NCBI GenBank assembly: GCA_030636485.1
Contig: DAOVWV010000070.1
Location: 1 to 7,591 of the forward strand
DNA: 7,591 bases
Direction: 5' to 3'
From: Methyloprofundus sp.
Lineage (GTDB): Bacteria > Pseudomonadota > Gammaproteobacteria > Methylococcales > Methylomonadaceae
Below are positions 6,346 to 7,591 of the stretch, in pieces. The position numbers and the translations under genes are program-made. Under the pieces are notes generated by a model. That model saw only the letters and a program-made list of their open reading frames with translations. It searched no databases and was not told the origin of the DNA. Each line of letters begins with the position of its first letter. Positions within the stretch are counted from its first letter, which is position 1.

Positions 6346-6376
6346 CCTTACCCAGTCAAGCTGAGCACAAGCTTTA
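6263..6376. repeat. Pair of near-identical 28-29 bp direct repeats
   Basis: Copy 1 (6263-6291) and copy 2 (6349-6376) both begin TACCCAGTCAAGC and end GCACAAGCTTTA. They differ by one missing G and one G/A change. Copy 1 lies inside the folded element and copy 2 just outside its right end, which suggests a partial second element or a duplication rather than target-site repeats, which would flank both ends. Confidence 0.7.
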
Positions 6377-6513
6377 TCTACATTTGCCCGTAAATAATGA
6401 GAAGTTACACAAAATAGACACACTGCATTGAATTATCAGCATTTTGCACCTTATAAACTCCGAAACCTTCCAGATAAACACACATACAGATCACAAAAAC
6501 CCTTAAACTCAAT

Positions 6514-6542
6514 TTGACATATCCTGTTAACAACAGTAAGTT
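6514..6542 (+). promoter_or_regulatory. Possible alaC promoter
   Basis: TTGACA (6514-6519) is a perfect -35 consensus. At 17 bp spacing the -10 candidate TAAGTT (6537-6542) matches only three of six positions, so the assignment is weak. It would give a leader of roughly 55-60 nt before the ATG at 6606. Confidence 0.28.
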
Positions 6543-6605
6543 AGTCGGTTGAGTTAAAATTTTTACACGCAACCTACAACTTTAAAAGTACACTAAGAGT
6601 CCCTA

Positions 6606-7591
6606 ATGGAAGAATTCCACCGTATTAGTCGCCTACCGCCCTACGTTTTTAACATTGTTAATGAGTTAAAGGCAAAAGCACGCGCATCCGGCGAAGATAT
6701 TATTGATTTTGGCATGGGCAATCCAGACCAGCCTACACCAAAACATATAGTCGATAAAATGGTGGAAGCAACACAGCGCGGCGATACTCATCGCTATTCT
6801 GTTTCGCGCGGCATTCCAAGATTAAGACAAGCTATCTGCAACTGGTATAAAGATCGCTACGATGTGAATTTAGACCCCGAAACGCAAGCCATTGTAACCA
6901 TAGGCTCTAAAGAAGGCCTAGCACATCTGGCATTAGCGACTCTGGGACCTGGTGATACTGTCATGGTACCTAACCCTGCCTACCCCATACACCCGTATGG
7001 CATCGTGATTGCAGGCGCTGACTTAAGACACGTCAAAATGGTACCCGGCGTTGATTTCGTTGAAGAGCTGCATAAGGCTATCGCCGAGTCATGGCCTAAG
7101 CCCAAAATGCTGATTCTAAATTTCCCAGGCAATCCGACGACACAATGCGTTGAACTGGATTTCTTTGAAAAAATCATCGCTGTTGCAAGAGAACATAAAA
7201 TCTGGGTAGTGCATGATATTGCCTATGCTGATATCGTGTTTGACGGCTATAAAGCACCTTCAATTCTGCAAGTACCTGGTGCCGAAGAAGTCGCCGTCGA
7301 ATTCTTTTCATTATCGAAAAGTTATAACATGCCTGGCTGGCGGGTTGGCTTTATGTGTGGCAACAAAGAACTGGTTGCAGCACTTGCACGCATTAAATCG
7401 TATCTGGATTATGGCATGTTCACACCGATTCAGATTGCCGCTATCACGGCTCTGGAAGGACCCCAGGATTGTGTGGCAGAAATTTGTGCAATGTATAAAG
7501 AGCGTCGCGATGTCCTTTGTGATGGTCTGAATTCAATAGGCTGGGTAGTAGAAAAGCCCAAGGCAACCATGTTTGTCTGGGCACCTATTCC
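6606..7591 (+). CDS. alaC: AlaC-like alanine aminotransferase, 3' end cut by window
   Basis: PLP-dependent class I/II aminotransferase. In E. coli AlaC makes alanine from pyruvate and glutamate, in the cytoplasm. The window holds 328 complete codons of about 400; the frame is open at the edge. The sequence matches remembered E. coli AlaC closely almost throughout: RLPPYVFNI (9-17), DFGMGNPD (34-41), [11 protein letters not shown] (98-108), CVELDFFEK (181-189) and [20 protein letters not shown] (231-250). The PLP-binding lysine is K238, with N176 (GNP), D204 and Y207 (HDIAY) as cofactor contacts and R246 nearby. TAAGAG (6594-6599) is 6 nt before the ATG, and the N-terminus [14 protein letters not shown] aligns with family starts, only a few residues shorter than E. 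coli. Related methionine or aspartate aminotransferases are less likely. The downstream neighbour is not visible. Confidence 0.93.
   Translation, partial: MEEFHRISRLPPYVFNIVNELKAKARASGEDIIDFGMGNPDQPTPKHIVDKMVEATQRGDTHRYSVSRGIPRLRQAICNWYKDRYDVNLDPETQAIVTIGSKEGLAHLALATLGPGDTVMVPNPAYPIHPYGIVIAGADLRHVKMVPGVDFVEELHKAIAESWPKPKMLILNFPGNPTTQCVELDFFEKIIAVAREHKIWVVHDIAYADIVFDGYKAPSILQVPGAEEVAVEFFSLSKSYNMPGWRVGFMCGNKELVAALARIKSYLDYGMFTPIQIAAITALEGPQDCVAEICAMYKERRDVLCDGLNSIGWVVEKPKATMFVWAPI

Larger units (their letters stand above)
6179..6605. other. 427-bp non-coding gap between PIN-PhoH and alaC
   Basis: No credible gene on either strand. The left half has a folded repeat element (6246-6345) and a duplicated 28-29 bp segment (6263-6291 and 6349-6376). 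The right half is AT-rich, with a candidate -35 box for alaC at 6514-6519 and short inverted arms AACTCAA/TTGAGTT (6506-6512, 6549-6555) around it. No clear terminator follows the phoH stop codon, so the repeat's hairpins may fill that role. Confidence 0.65.

Noticed and set aside
6263..6376. Two similar direct repeats as a CRISPR fragment
   Set aside because: Only two copies, with imperfect sequence, a spacer far too long that is itself a folded repeat, and no cas genes.
6480..6605. Riboswitch or attenuator ahead of alaC
   Set aside because: No recognisable aptamer, leader peptide with Ala/Val codons, or terminator hairpin is visible; only short 7-bp inverted arms.
7213..7530. 105-codon plus-strand open frame in another frame of alaC
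   Set aside because: Overlaps the conserved PLP-lysine region of AlaC; the alaC frame is strongly supported and this one matches nothing.
74..7591. Toxin-antitoxin or defence system built on the PIN domain
   Set aside because: The PIN domain is fused to PhoH and preceded by a peroxiredoxin gene, not by a small antitoxin gene, and no defence-related neighbour is present.

Overview
The window looks like ordinary chromosome from a moderately AT-rich gammaproteobacterium. HslO, BCP peroxiredoxin, PIN-PhoH ATPase and an AlaC-like aminotransferase all read as close gammaproteobacterial types. Two short folded repeat elements sit between genes and resemble, from memory, intergenic repeats common in Methylococcales and sulfur-oxidising gammaproteobacteria. 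That order-level placement is a guess. No phage, IS, tRNA, rRNA or CRISPR is visible.

Layout. (1) 74-949, plus strand: hslO, a redox-activated chaperone. (2) 1014-1086: a folded repeat between the converging hslO and OmpA-like genes. (3) 1103-4015, minus strand, three envelope genes read right to left: a bitopic SPOR-domain protein (2630-3985), a small DUF4398-like lipoprotein (2049-2417) and an OmpA-domain lipoprotein (1103-1873). (4) A divergent intergenic region of about 300 bp with two inverted repeats. (5) 4293-6178, plus strand: a BCP-type peroxiredoxin overlapping a PIN-PhoH gene by ATGA. (6) 6179-6605: a non-coding gap with a second folded repeat and a duplicated 28-29 bp segment. (7) 6606 to the right edge: the first 328 codons of an alaC-like aminotransferase, cut by the window end.

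How the genes fit together. The minus-strand block is about the cell wall: two proteins carry recognised peptidoglycan-binding domains (SPOR and OmpA-like), and the small lipoprotein resembles the N-terminal part of the OmpA-like one, so the two lipoproteins are probably partners. hslO and the peroxiredoxin both deal with oxidative stress but are not in one operon. The peroxiredoxin and PIN-PhoH genes are translationally coupled.

I see no clearly new multi-gene system. The best leads are the paired DUF4398-like lipoproteins, palindromes placed inside two predicted minus-strand promoters, a peroxiredoxin lacking the usual resolving cysteine, and the two repeat elements.
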